Source of the DNA: Chrysophaeum taylorii
Lineage: Eukaryota; Sar; Pelagophyceae; Pelagomonadales; Pelagomonadaceae
Reading direction: 5' to 3'
NCBI GenBank assembly: GCA_029834535.1
Contig: JAQMWT010000352.1
Span: 1 to 33,173, forward strand
Length of the DNA stretch: 33,173 bases
In this document: piece by piece, positions 9,406 through 20,210 of the stretch
Position numbering within the stretch: the first letter of the stretch is position 1
How the letters are laid out: each line of letters opens with the position of its first letter
Program-made: the position numbers and the translations under genes
The notes under the pieces: generated by a model
Told to the model about the DNA's origin: nothing
The model's database searches: none
What the model saw: only the letters and a program-made list of their open reading frames with translations

Positions 9406-11408
9406 AACAACTTATTACCTACTCTCCCAATTTATTCGTTACAACAAGCTAAAGCTCGAAAAATGGAACTACGCTCTTTACAGTTCAGATTAAGTGCTTT
9501 TAACGAACAACGTGAGATGCTTAAACTACACTCCAACCTTCTTGGGCGTGTAATTTACGTCCCGTGGCTCAAAACCATTTTGGAGTCCATGCATTCACAG
9601 TTGCCTTATGTTCGCAAGCATTTCTCACCTCCTGTATGACGCAAGGTTAATACACGCCTGCTCCATACGGCAACAACATCTTCTAGTTCACGAGCACCTA
9701 CTGTGACTATACTTTGCTCCGGGATGTCCACTCCTGCCTTCTTGGCTTGTGCTTCCAATGACTTGCAAATCAACATCAACGTTAAAGTTCTTGTTGAGAG
9801 CGACGAAAATCATACGCATATGCTACGAAGACGGTTTGGTAATTCCATCGAAATTTCCCCGTCACTACCAAAGTTCCTTACATACCTACATCGAGCATCG
9901 GACACTGAACGTGCAAGATATTATACTGATATAGTGGAATTGACATCTCCATGCACCAATCGCAACATAATCAACGCGAGATCCATCTCAACTTTCGAGC
10001 GCGATATGGACGACTCCTTATTTCCAAGTGCTCTAAGTGTACTCGAACTTCTAAAGCCCCTCATTCTTTTTATGGAGATGACGCCACCACACTCTGCATC
10101 GTATGAAGATCATATACGAGTTGCTAATCTTATCTTCTCTACGATGAACTACACGGTGGATATAAGTGATCGATTTCCATGTTACTTGTGTGGAGATTAT
10201 CACGCCAGAGAAAGATGGATCCTTGTTGCTCGCAATTATAATACTGGTCCTTTAGATTTGCTCTCCTGGCCTAATATGCGAGTCACTTCCTTCCTGGACA
10301 TTGCAGATCACGCTAACTCTATCAGTCGCAAGTTAATTAATTATCGACCAACCTTGGACGCAGGTCTTATCGGATATAACATTCATTTCCATGCCTAAAA
10401 CTTACAGCAGCTTCAGTCGCACAGGATCCGTTCGCCTAACAGTTACTGAGCTAGAGACATTAACCACGATGTTTCTCCGTTTGCATTCAAATAAAACAGT
10501 CGAACATCCAAGTCAAGATGAAATGGAGGGCATTTCTAACTTTCGCCTAGGATTTTTAACGAATTCAAGAAAGCCCCTATCATGTATGACTTCTCCTATT
10601 GAACTCAAGGCTTTTGTTATCCTCGATAATATTATGGGACGCTTGTTCCCAAATTCCACCACATTATCTGTGTCCTTTCGTATTACAACTATCGAATCTA
10701 ACCAACCATCTCACAGGTTATTCTTAAATAAAACCTCTCCTTCCTCCTTCATTTACATCACTGGTGGAAGACACATAGGTGGAGACATCATAATTTCTAA
10801 CTCCTCTTCTAAATATCAGGCACACACAAATGCATTTGGGGGAACCTACATCTCCCAAACACATGATACAGGAATTGATAAGACTGCTTCTCTCAATCCC
10901 GTTACCGGTTTTCTTTGGTTATGCCAAGCTTATCACCATCATAATGAAACTCAAGACACCCGTCGTCTCGTGCAAACATTGGTTTCCTACACGCCACCTG
11001 TGCTTCACGATTCTTTCATCTTTTATCCAAAGAAAAATCATCTCGAGTTCATCGGTAGAATTTTTGCTTTCAGTGACATGCATCTGTCTCAAAGCAGGTA
11101 CCTTGGCTTCATCACTCACATCTAGTGATAGAAAGATGGGCGCCAAAGTTCACTCTACATATACCCCAACTCCCACTATCCGTGGATTCGCTAACATGAT
11201 CCTTTACGATCCACGGCTTGATCGCACTCGACATTATTCAACTCGCGAACTGGCACGCGCCAATAACTTCACAGCGCACCAAATTAATTTTCTCCTGTCT
11301 TTGTCCCCGGATCTATACTGTGACATAATCGCTAATGCTATTCCGGCTGGAACCTATCATGTAATTTACACACATTTGTGTCAGATTGTCGATGATTTGC
11401 TTAAATGA
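9406..11408 (+). pseudogene. C5 cytosine DNA methyltransferase domain inside copia-like polyprotein
   Basis: The enzyme transfers a methyl group from S-adenosylmethionine to cytosine in DNA. Visible motifs in order: I, CSGMSTPAF (about 9715-9741); II, VESDEN with Glu at 9796; IV, ELTSPCTNRN with the catalytic Cys codon at 9952-9954 (Ser-Pro-Cys rather than Pro-Pro-Cys); VI, FMEM with Glu at 10075; VIII, HARERW at about 10201-10218; a long target-recognition region to about 11150; a pre-IX TPTPTIRG; IX, YSTRELARANNF (about 11236-11271); X, ANAIP (11331-11345). Motifs I-VIII share the protease frame, with a further TGA near 9637; the remainder needs two frame changes. The linker 9406-9700 has no family. 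Motif recognition is by eye; overall order and spacing make the call strong. Confidence 0.83.
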
Positions 11409-11529
11409 ATGTTATCACCATCCTTTGACCCTGATCACGCTTCTCTAACCAAAAACTATAGGTCAACCTTTTTCACAAACATAATTTCCCAGTGACACAT
11501 CCTTAATATTACACCAAAGTTCGATCACA

Positions 11530-12868
11530 ATGTTATACATTTCCAATAAAAGCTTCCAATGTTGTGATAATATCGCTTCTAACCACGAACTCCCACTATT
11601 TCATCTCGACTCGGTGGCTCACGTCTTCCTATCTAACATCTTATCCGCAGATACATCATCTTCTACAAAATCGAAACACATTCCTCTCATAACTCCAAGA
11701 CAGTTACACGAGAAACATGCTTCCTTCGACAGAAAAGTTCATGCCAGAGGCACCCTCGCATTTCGAGATGCTCAGCGACGTGCTACCAATTTCCACAATA
11801 TACATCATTCTAGTGATTCCCAAGCTATAAAAGCTGTTCAGGTTATTGCTAGTCCGGGACATCATCCTTCCGATGTGCCCTACCGTAAGTTTTGTGTGGA
11901 TTGTACTTTACATAAAAAACGCTTTCCTCAGCCACATCATCTTACCAAGCAACCTTCATTCGAAATAGTTTTCCAACCTGGTGAAGCCTGGGCATGTGAT
12001 GGTGGTTACGTATCTGTCCTATCGGAATGGGGATCCTTTCGCCATATCATAGTCTTTAAGTGTCTCATTTCTAAATTTTTGTTAGTGTACTTTTGTCGTA
12101 CCACCAATGCTAGTGAATTTTGCAATGCCCCCGAGTTTGTTCGCAACTTTTGCTCCACTTATGTTCATGTACAATTAAAACAAATTTATTGTGATTCTTT
12201 TAAACCCTGCTTATCTTAAGACGTTACTACTCCCTTTCGTGTTGAACATGGTATTAATATGTCTGCTTTCCCTCCTTACTTACATGTTTTTAATCATGAA
12301 ATAGAAGCCGCTGTTGGTCATATAGCAACTGCCGCGTCTACACGACTCCGGCATATGCTTAATGTATCCTTCCTATAAAGGTCACCCCCTAACAGATCCG
12401 GCACCACACTACCCGTGGGCTGTTATACATGCTGCTCAATCGTATAATCTCCTTCCTAACGTTTCTCTCTAACGTATTTATAGTAAGTCCTAAGCCCCCA
12501 ACAAGTTTTGTTGGATCAATGTAATGTTCCCAAACAAGATTACCTCAAACCTTTTGGTTCTGTTTGTTATCTACATTTGGAACCTAATGAATTTCATAAA
12601 CATGAACCTCGATGTCGTCCAAATATCTACTTATGTGTTGCTAATGTTATAAATCCGTTAATCACACCCCATGTTAACCACTTAGCTGATGTTGTCCTTA
12701 ATCCTGAGAACGGCCAAGTACGTGTTTCTTCTAAACTTACCTTTCCTCATCTTATTTCTCAATCCCCTCCTGATCATGAACAACATCCCTCACCCGCACC
12801 TTCACCCGACATCCCCTTCTCTGTTCACAGCACCCCCAGTGATGCGGCGCAGAGGGGGAATGCTATGT
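11530..12868 (+). pseudogene. Copia-type integrase (right copy)
   Basis: Integrase joins the cDNA to the genome. A histidine-rich segment and CVDC (about 11800-11920) form the HHCC zinc finger. The catalytic core begins with WACDGG (about 11989-12006) and continues with conserved aromatic blocks; after a stop at 12217 the core continues with FNHEIEAA (catalytic Glu near 12300), then WAVIHAAQSYNLLPN (about 12418-12462). From 12508 the typical copia block KPFGSVCYLHLEP follows, then a proline-rich tail ending in PSDAAQRGNA just before the hAT boundary. Several stops make it inactive. The preceding gap 11409-11529 shows no feature. Confidence 0.8.
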
Positions 12869-12871
12869 CCG

Positions 12872-13993
12872 TTAGTAAAAAATATTACGAAATTCCTTTA
12901 CTTTGCCTATTTTACTTTACTTTACCATTACTTTACAGTCGTTTCAAAATGATGGTAAAGTATTTTTTTACGTTACTAAATCCGTACGTCACCCACGTCG
13001 ACGAGTCGTTTTGAGCGACGTGGCGGGGTCTGTAGAAGTCTGCGTCACGGACCCCGCATGCGACGGCCAGGCCGGCCGAAGCGGAGCAGTCGCCTCCGAT
13101 GGCATGCCACAACGTGGAGGATGAGATCGAGGGTGGTACTAATGACGACGGTGAGGAGGAGGACGGCAACGCCTTCATGCGACTGCGCCGGCGTCCGACT
13201 CAGATGACGATGGCGACATCGAGCCCGACTGCTGGGCCGAAGCCATTCCTCAGCCCGAAGAGCAGCAGCAACCTGATTAATCGGAGGAGGCGATGCCGGA
13301 CTTCAAGGTGGAGTTCGAACGCGTCTTCATGAAGCGGGTCCAGTACGCTCGCACCATCGAGTGGCTCAAGGAATTTCCTGACGACCTCTCGGATTCCTCC
13401 GACACCTCCAGGATCCCAAGCTCTTGGACATGATGTTGCTCAACGTCGGCAAGCTCTACACGCGAATAGAAGGCAACCAGGAGTACGGCTACCTTCGAGA
13501 CATTGCACCAGTCTCGAAGGGCAATATCGGCGCCCTGCCTGCTGAGAGCTTCTGCGAGCGCATCATCTCAGCTGCCAACATCGTCATGACGGAGGGCAAC
13601 ACCCTCCTGAGCGACGAGGAGCTGGACATGCTCGTGACCCTGCGCATGAACAAGGAGTTTATCAAGTGGGCTCGAGACAAGTACGGCTACATCCTCAAGA
13701 AGTTCGAGATCAAGTCCGAGATCAAGTCCGAGATCATTCCCCTACAAAGGAGACGAGACGATTAACCACGGCGATTAACCAGTAAAAGCAAGCGAGTCCG
13801 CTCATCACATCGTTGCGTAGTGCTCCGTCCCTGCACGAGGTTGGGGCCAGAACAGAAATGCGTCAAAATTAAATTTTCAGCCCGAGCAGTCTTTACCTTT
13901 ACTTTACGCGGCACCCGGCTGTAATGCTCGACTTTTACTTTACGAATTACTTTACTCAAAAGGTGTGGTAAGTAATGCTCGTTACATTACTAA
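12872..13993 (+). mobile_element. hAT DNA transposon remnant
   Basis: The left end reads TTAGTAA and the right end, inverted, also TTAGTAA followed by similar bases, so these are probably degenerate terminal inverted repeats. Both subterminal regions carry repeated TTTACTTTAC motifs (12900-12965 and 13880-13955). Inside is the C-terminal end of a hAT transposase. I see no 8-bp target duplication, which fits decay or a rearrangement at the junction with the truncated copia element. Confidence 0.65.
13293..13765 (+). pseudogene. hAT transposase C-terminal (dimerisation) fragment
   Basis: The block GALPAESFCERIISAANIV followed by LLSDEELDMLVTLRMNKEF (about 13530-13665) has the pattern of the hAT family C-terminal dimerisation domain, where an A/S-E-R-x-F/I-S-A-A core and a later L-x-x-E-x-x-x-x-L helix are conserved. 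A frameshift near 13415 separates the first 40 residues from the rest. The catalytic core upstream is absent. The protein ends with a short EIKS tandem repeat. Confidence 0.75.
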
Positions 13994-14020
13994 ACTGATT
14001 TAGTAAATGCACAACGCTGA

Positions 14021-14058
14021 TTTATATATCCCCTTGGTCAACGCCTCTCTTCGAGAGG
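14021..14058 (+). promoter_or_regulatory. TATA-like element and hairpin upstream of IFT139
   Basis: TTTATATAT at 14021-14029 lies about 105 bp before the start codon at 14134, followed by a CCTCTC/GAGAGG hairpin with a three-base loop at 14044-14058. Position fits a core promoter, but nothing else supports it. The hAT remnant ends only about 28 bp further upstream, so the gene's proximal promoter must be very short or must include transposon sequence. Confidence 0.35.
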
Positions 14059-14133
14059 GCTAGTTTTTCAACCAAAGGATTAACGCGTGACGGGTGCTGG
14101 GATGGGTACTGTGCCCGCGCAACAAGATCTCTG

Positions 14134-17100
14134 ATGTCCGCTCAACCCTCAACGTTACCATTGCTTTCGTTCTATGCGCGCCAAGGTTTGTGGGGGTGCG
14201 ATCGACCACACTGGATTCGAGAAACAGATGCTTCGTGTTACAGGCATCTCGAACGTGAAGCAAATAAGTACGTCTCAAACAACTCCGATCCGGCATTCCT
14301 GTGGTGGAGAGCAATTGCTGTTGGGTTTGCTAGTCAAACATTTGGCACCAACAGACACAGTCAGGCTATTCAAGAACTGTCGACACTTGGAAGCAAGCGT
14401 GACTGGCAGCTGCCCGTGCTCGTTGCTTTATCTCACTTTCGCAACATTGCTAGTAATCTAGATGCGCCCGAGCTGAACTTATTGCAGGTAGTGTATCTGG
14501 CGTCTTTCGATGAATTTTTTAGCAGGATCAAGCGCTAAGAGAAAGAGAAATTGCTAGTGATGAGTCCATCGTGTTTGCTGCACGATTTTGTTGGTATGCA
14601 GCAATACATGCTTCCGGGCGAGACTGTCGTGCACACTACTCATTGTGTGCGTCAAGATTGCTAGAACCTCTCGTCGAAGACGCGGCAAGTACTTTCACGA
14701 AGACGCGCGGACATGCGCGAGTGATCTTAGCTTGGGTGTGACCCTTCGGCCATAATGTTTTGAACGTCGTGTTTTCCACAGGTGAAGATGTTGGCTCAGA
14801 CAGCAGAGGAAGCCCGTGTAGACGAAACCACTGTGTATGGTCTGCTGTGGAATGCGACACGAAGACAGCCCTGCGACCACTTGGAAAACTGCATGGCACG
14901 AGCACACTTTTTTGAGAGAACAGGGAGATTTGAGTTGGCAATGGAGCAAGTGGACCATGTCGGTAAGTCGAAGAATTAAACTTAGAAATTACGAGAGAAT
15001 GCACAGTTGCTGTGCAGTTGTGGATTCCCGCTCTACTGGAGAAATCGAAGTTGTTGATTCTTTCTGGAAACTGGGATCAGGCATTTGAGGTGTTGAAGAT
15101 TATCCTACAGCAGCATAGTCTGAATCTGATGGCACTGAGGTTTGTGGCGTTGCACCAAATTATTCGCGGTGCCGATGAAGCTTCTGTGCTTAAACATCTC
15201 ACAGCTCTGGTACAAGCTTTCAAGCACTACGAACCTGACAACGGTGCATTACACTTGCAAACTACGAGAGCTCTTTCGAGGGCTTGTGGACGTCGACCTG
15301 TTATCCTAGAAGTGGTGATTTCATTGACTAAGAGAGCACTGATGATGTTTCCTCAGCAAGCGGGAACTCTGGCTGAATTGGCACACCAACAGGCAATAAT
15401 GGGGGACTACAGGGCAGCAATTGCAACTTGTCACGAAGCTGTGATAGAGGATGAGGCGAATCCCGAGGCCTTGCTCGAAATGGTATACTGTCTCGTGCAA
15501 TGTGGCGAGCTTGATGATGCGGAGCAACAGCTCGAGTTTACAGCGGCAATAGCAGATTCGACTGAAACCTCGCCTCGAGTGCCATTTCTCACGGGATTGA
15601 TAAAATTGCGCCGCTTCAAGGATACTGACGGGCATCTTGAGCTATTGAAGCGATCCCAAGAGTTGCTACAGCAATCGGAGAAATTGCATCTCCACAGGTT
15701 TGCAAGGGTGCAGCTGGCTGATGTCTTCGATGAATACACGCTACGCGACCCAGATTTCGTACTCCAGCTTGCTACAGAGTATTTGCACCACATCCAACCT
15801 CTAGTCAACATTGGAGAACAGGGAATACACCAAGACTCTAACGCGGTAAAGCGAGGCGTTGTTGCTACAGAGTATTTGCACCACATCCAACCTCTAGTCA
15901 ACGTTGGAGAACAGGGAACACAGCAAGACAACGCGATAAAGCGAGGCATTGACCTCTTGGAGCGACTAACAGATCAAGTTCCTGGTCTTACAGGGGCACA
16001 TCTATTATTAGCGAAAGCTTGCTTCCAGTTTAAGCAGTTCACATTGGCTGAGCGAAGAGTGCAGATTGTTATAGGAATAGATGGGCGCTGCGTTGATGCC
16101 CACATTCTGTTAGCTCGCATCCTGCTTGCACGTCGCAAAGACACGAAAGCCTTGACGGCACTCGAAGAAGCTCTCGCTTATGATTTTGAGGCCAAGAAAA
16201 AACCAGCATTTGTGTTAACTAAGGCGAAGTTTTTATCAAATAGAGGTGACTATGATGAAGCTTACAAGCAGCTTCGTGCCTTAAGCCTCATCGTGACGCG
16301 AGAGGGTAGAGACCTCGACTTGCTGTGGTTATCAGGAATGTCACTGGACGAAACCGCTTCAGTTTTCATTGAATTAGGGAAGATCCACACCGCGTTAAAG
16401 CAGTACATGGAAGCAGGGGCCATTTTGGCTGAGGCTGAAAACTTGTTTCGCAATACAGCACAGGAGATTCGCATCATTGTTGCACGAAGTGAGTTGTCAA
16501 TCCAACGCGGAGATTTTCAAGGTGGTATGAGCTTGTTGGGCGGGGTTCCTCAGTCGTCAGCTTCTTACGACAGTGCGCAAATCATCAGGGCTAAGTTCTA
16601 CCTCGAAGAAAGGCAGGACAAGCACTCATACATTCAATGTTTCAGAGAAATGACTTTGATGAAACCGACTGCAAGAACCCATGAGTGTGAGCTTAAATAT
16701 TTAGGGCTTGTAATGCCGGAAGTGGATGTTGGCTTATAGGTCTGGGAGATGCGCTAATGCGAATTCAAGCACCTGGAGCAGCGATTGATGCATTCGAGCA
16801 ATCTCAGCTCAAAAGCGGGTTTACTCCGTTGCTTGCGGGGAAAATTGGTAAAGCACTGATCGCAACGCATGATTACGCTCAAGCCACTGCATACTACACT
16901 CAAGCACTCAAGGCGCATTCTGCGGACCCAGTCACGCGCCATAACTTGGCTGAGTTGCATATGAAGTTGGGCAACTATGAAAGTGCTTTACAGGTTGTCA
17001 TCGTCGTTCGATCGTTCGACTGTTGAGTATGATCTTGTCTTCGTGATTCAGGTTTTGTACGCGTTGGGTCCGAAGTGTATGGTGTCAACAGATGCACATC

Positions 17101-19302
17101 TGAGCCTCGGTGTAAGAAGCCTACTGCTCTTAGTGGAGGTACTTGTCGAAACATTCTTCATGCTTGATGATCCTAGTTACTAAGGTATCCGCCAAGGCGG
17201 ATCTCAATGGTTGTGCGTCTGCGCTTTTAAGCCCCCCGGCATTTTCACGTGAAGAGTGGTCTGTTACTTTGCTTCTCCGAGCCCGTGACGTACAGCAGGG
17301 TCTCATGGATCAGTTGGAGACCAAATCTGAGCCTTGCAACATTCTAGATGAACATAAGGTGTGTGAACAGCAACATGTAATGTTATAAGAGATTTGTACG
17401 AACACAGAATGTCATGGCACAAATTCATATTCAGCTCGCCAGGTAAGGTGCTCTACCGAAGGCGGTCCCAACGTTACTTTTCAGGCTTACCAAGGATGAA
17501 GGCCTGAGGTTTTGGCATCTTAAGGAGGCTTTGAGGATAGACCAGGTGCAAGAATGGATTGTTATGTGATGAAGGTGAAAACAGGCTAATTTGAATGTGA
17601 TATTAAGCATAGCAGAGCTTCACTTGAAGCACGGAAACTTGCGTGAATGTGAAATGCAATGCGTTGCTATTAACAAATTGAGTGCCAAGCATCCAGCAGC
17701 CACGTTGATGCTAGCTGACGTTTATGTTCTTAAGCAAGAGAACGAGGCTGCCATGAGAAAGTGGTGTGAAGTAGTACAGGTAGTGCTAATCTGCTGCATG
17801 CAGCAAGCATTTTTTTTACTGCAGGCTCACCCTAACAATTATGTGGCCTTGGCCAGGCTCATCGAGTTCTTAAATCGTTCCGGCAGATCATCAGACGTTC
17901 CTGATCTACTTGCGACCGCACGCTTGACAAAGCCTCGTGCATTGTTGCAAGCAGGTTATAACTTCTGCAGGGGTTTGCATGCGCGCTACCGCAGTGACCC
18001 TGCTGAGGTAACATATTCTTAGTACTCGAGGCCGGTCGCATAAGAGTAAATCGTGCGTACAGGCAATCCAGTATTTCAACTTTGCTCGTCATGATGGCGT
18101 TTGGGGTCCTAGCTCCTTGTCAAACATGAGCGAATTATGCATAGATCATGAGAGTGAAAATTACTCCGAGCTGAGCACCGGGATATGCATGAATTCTCAG
18201 GTGTGTGCTTCCGCGCTTGCCGAGCTCGCCGAAGCTTTCTTTTCAGTCGTTCAAATTGATGCAACATCTTATCGATGAACTTTCATTGTTTGCAACTTCC
18301 CCAAAGCTGGCATTAACAACCAGCATACTCCGGGCAAGCACTCTGGGTGTCCGGCTGTGTTCTTTATTGTGCCGTTTAATTACTCAGGCTCGCGTTCTAC
18401 TGGTGGGGCAATCGAAGAATGAAGTAGAAACAGCGATTCACACCTTCATTGATATTCTCGAGAGAGACGAGGTCAGCTGTGTAGTGTCCTACGTGGCTGT
18501 TTCATTAGCGGCGTTGTCCAGCATTGTGTTCCTGCAGTACTTGGCATGTCATTGGGCCTGACCCTTGCAAATGCGACAGCCAAAGCAAGAAACTTGGTGC
18601 GTGTCTGACCGGACATACTGGGTATTTGCGCAGATCACAATACTCGTAGCTAAAAAAGATCGCCAAAATGGAGTACTCCCACCAGTGGGCGAATGAATTC
18701 GAGCGAGCTTACCTATTCCTTGCTGGTGAGTGAGGGTTTTGGCATAGCAGTGATTGTGCATTAGATACGTATGTCCGCAAAGGCAAGTATGACTTAGCTG
18801 AAGGACTCTGTAATGTATGTGCCAATTTCCTGTGCGGCGAGTGGAGGGTGTCCCTGCACACAGCAATGCTTGAAATTCAATCTTTCGTGTGGCAAAGCTT
18901 GGGAACTGGTCGGCTTCATTCGTGAGAAGGAAGCGGTGAGCCTGGACGTTACTCCTGGCTCTTGACAACTGTCACTCGGAAGATAACCTAGGTATACCAA
19001 GATGCTGCTGACATGTATGAGAAGGTGTGGTTCATGGACAACCGAATGAGCGCTACGATTGGCTTCAAGTTGGCTTTTAATTATTTAAAGGTATGGTGGT
19101 TAAGTTTATTGTTCACTACTACTTAGTTATGGACCCCATTTGTAGGCGAAACGCCTCATCGAAGCAATTGATGTTTGTGTCCAAATTCTGGCTCAGTATC
19201 CAGTGCGTGGCTGTCATACACTGCTGGGTAATGTCCCAGCAGGACTATCCGAGTATTCGAAATGAGATTCTGGACAAAGCAATACGTACCATGCGCGCCT
19301 GA
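14134..19302 (+). CDS. IFT139: Intraflagellar transport protein IFT139 / TTC21B, 21-22 exons
   Basis: IFT139 is a TPR-repeat subunit of complex IFT-A, which drives retrograde transport in cilia and flagella. The spliced product is about 1,394 residues and collinear with animal TTC21B (about 1,316) from start to the final EILDKA block. Exons: 14134-14185, 14228-14487, 14526-14735, 14782-14962, 15007-16686, 16740-16993, 17052-17138, 17185-17358, 17408-17442, 17485-17545, 17585-17779, 17825-18007, 18063-18200, 18247-18348, 18388-18471, 18522-18596, 18650-18725, 18765-18814, 18864-18935, 18992-19090, 19146-19202, 19243-19302. All junctions are GT-AG and keep the frame with no internal stop. The first intron (42 nt) has no stop and could be coding; it is proposed because removing it restores the family length. 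Donors beyond GT are loose. A 31-residue duplication lies in exon 5. The gene appears intact. Confidence 0.92.
15771..15950 (+). repeat. 93-bp in-frame tandem duplication in IFT139 coding sequence
   Basis: A unit starting at 15771 is repeated from 15864 with a period of 93 bp (31 codons); the second copy lacks three bases near its end and has a handful of substitutions. It duplicates a segment beginning ATEYLHHIQPLV at about residues 490-550, in a region where animal TTC21B has a single copy. High similarity suggests a recent event. Confidence 0.93.
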
Positions 19303-20208
19303 GTCCTATGGGAAATGCGCATTACTCTGAACCTAGCATTAGATTCCACGGCTTACAGGGCAGGCCCAATGCACTGTTACGCTGGCTGGCTGCAAGCCGC
19401 GAAATCTGCGTACTTATGCCTGGCCAACATGTGATCAGGTCATGCTAACACTACCGTTGAACAATAGAATGATCGACTTCTGATAATCAAAGCACATGGT
19501 TTTCTAATGGGTTATTGCAGTGCCGTGAGTGCGCCGCGTATGTCCGGGCAAGAGGAGGTATGTAGAGGACGTGTAGGGGATACATTGGCGAAGTAAATGA
19601 GCCCCACGTAATTGGCTTCTCGCGTCACGTTGGTCAGAATGTGCGTCACGTTGGTCAGAATGATGTCGATCTCATGATTCGGCTATGATGTGCGATCCGG
19701 GGTAGTGGTGTATGCCTGCCACCGCGGCCCCAACATATAAAACCTCTTGATCCTTGAAATGCGAAGAGGGGTGCTATCTTGAGACGAAGCTTCAACAGTC
19801 ACGGCCAAGACGGTTCATTCACCGCCGAGGGATGAAGGGACTGAGGTGTAGAAGCAGGCAAGGACCGTCAAGCGAGATAGTACAGTGTCCGTCCAGTAGA
19901 GCTTACACCGCGGAATGCTGTCTCAGTACGTCCTGTCTCTACGACGGCGAGAGAGTGGTGGTGCTGGACACTGCGAGAACAAACTGAGTGTTGGCGATAG
20001 ACAAACTAGGCTTAAGGCAAAAGGGGTTGCAGGAAAAAATTCTGTGCGCCTTGACAGATCGAACTCTGGGAGATGAGCACTGGGCGAGAACAGAAAGGCT
20101 ATTCATCCTATAAATTTGTATTCTCTTTTTCTACGCCATCGAAGATCGAAATTAGGGCGGTCTTGTAAACAACAACATCAGGAGTAGGAGATGATGTCGC
20201 CGTGCGAA
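19303..20208. other. Stretch without a recognisable gene
   Basis: No gene could be supported in these 900 bases. Short open frames (for example 19754-19987) have no recognisable domain or conserved neighbour. It contains the IFT139 3' flank and a 21-bp tandem duplication. The far end abuts the 3' tail of the LINE fragment. Confidence 0.5.
19622..19663. repeat. 21-bp tandem duplication
   Basis: GCGTCACGTTGGTCAGAATG is present twice in a row with a 21-bp period. It is a simple recent duplication in non-coding DNA. Confidence 0.9.
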
Positions 20209-20210
20209 GT

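Larger units (their letters stand above)
6353..12871 (+). mobile_element. Ty1/copia-like LTR retrotransposon with DNA methyltransferase, right copy (3' truncated)
   Basis: In order this copy holds an LTR, gag, protease, C5 DNA methyltransferase and a copia-type integrase. Reverse transcriptase, RNase H and the 3' LTR, which should follow the integrase in a copia element, are missing: at 12872 the sequence passes into a hAT remnant and then host DNA. The distance from the protease active site (9034) to the integrase zinc finger (about 11870) is 2.8 kb, whereas in ordinary copia elements it is a few hundred bases; the methyltransferase fills the difference. Stops and frameshifts occur throughout. 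Confidence 0.85.

Noticed and set aside
9703..10398. Stand-alone host methyltransferase gene
   Set aside because: The frame is shared with the protease upstream, the left copy is open across the junction, and integrase follows, so it is a domain of the retrotransposon polyprotein.
16687..16739. Stop at 16737-16739 as the end of IFT139
   Set aside because: It lies in a 53-nt GT-AG intron; collinear IFT139 sequence continues in frame from 16740 to 19302.
19560..19760. Possible tRNA or small RNA gene
   Set aside because: No cloverleaf, A box or B box could be built; only a short tandem duplication is present.
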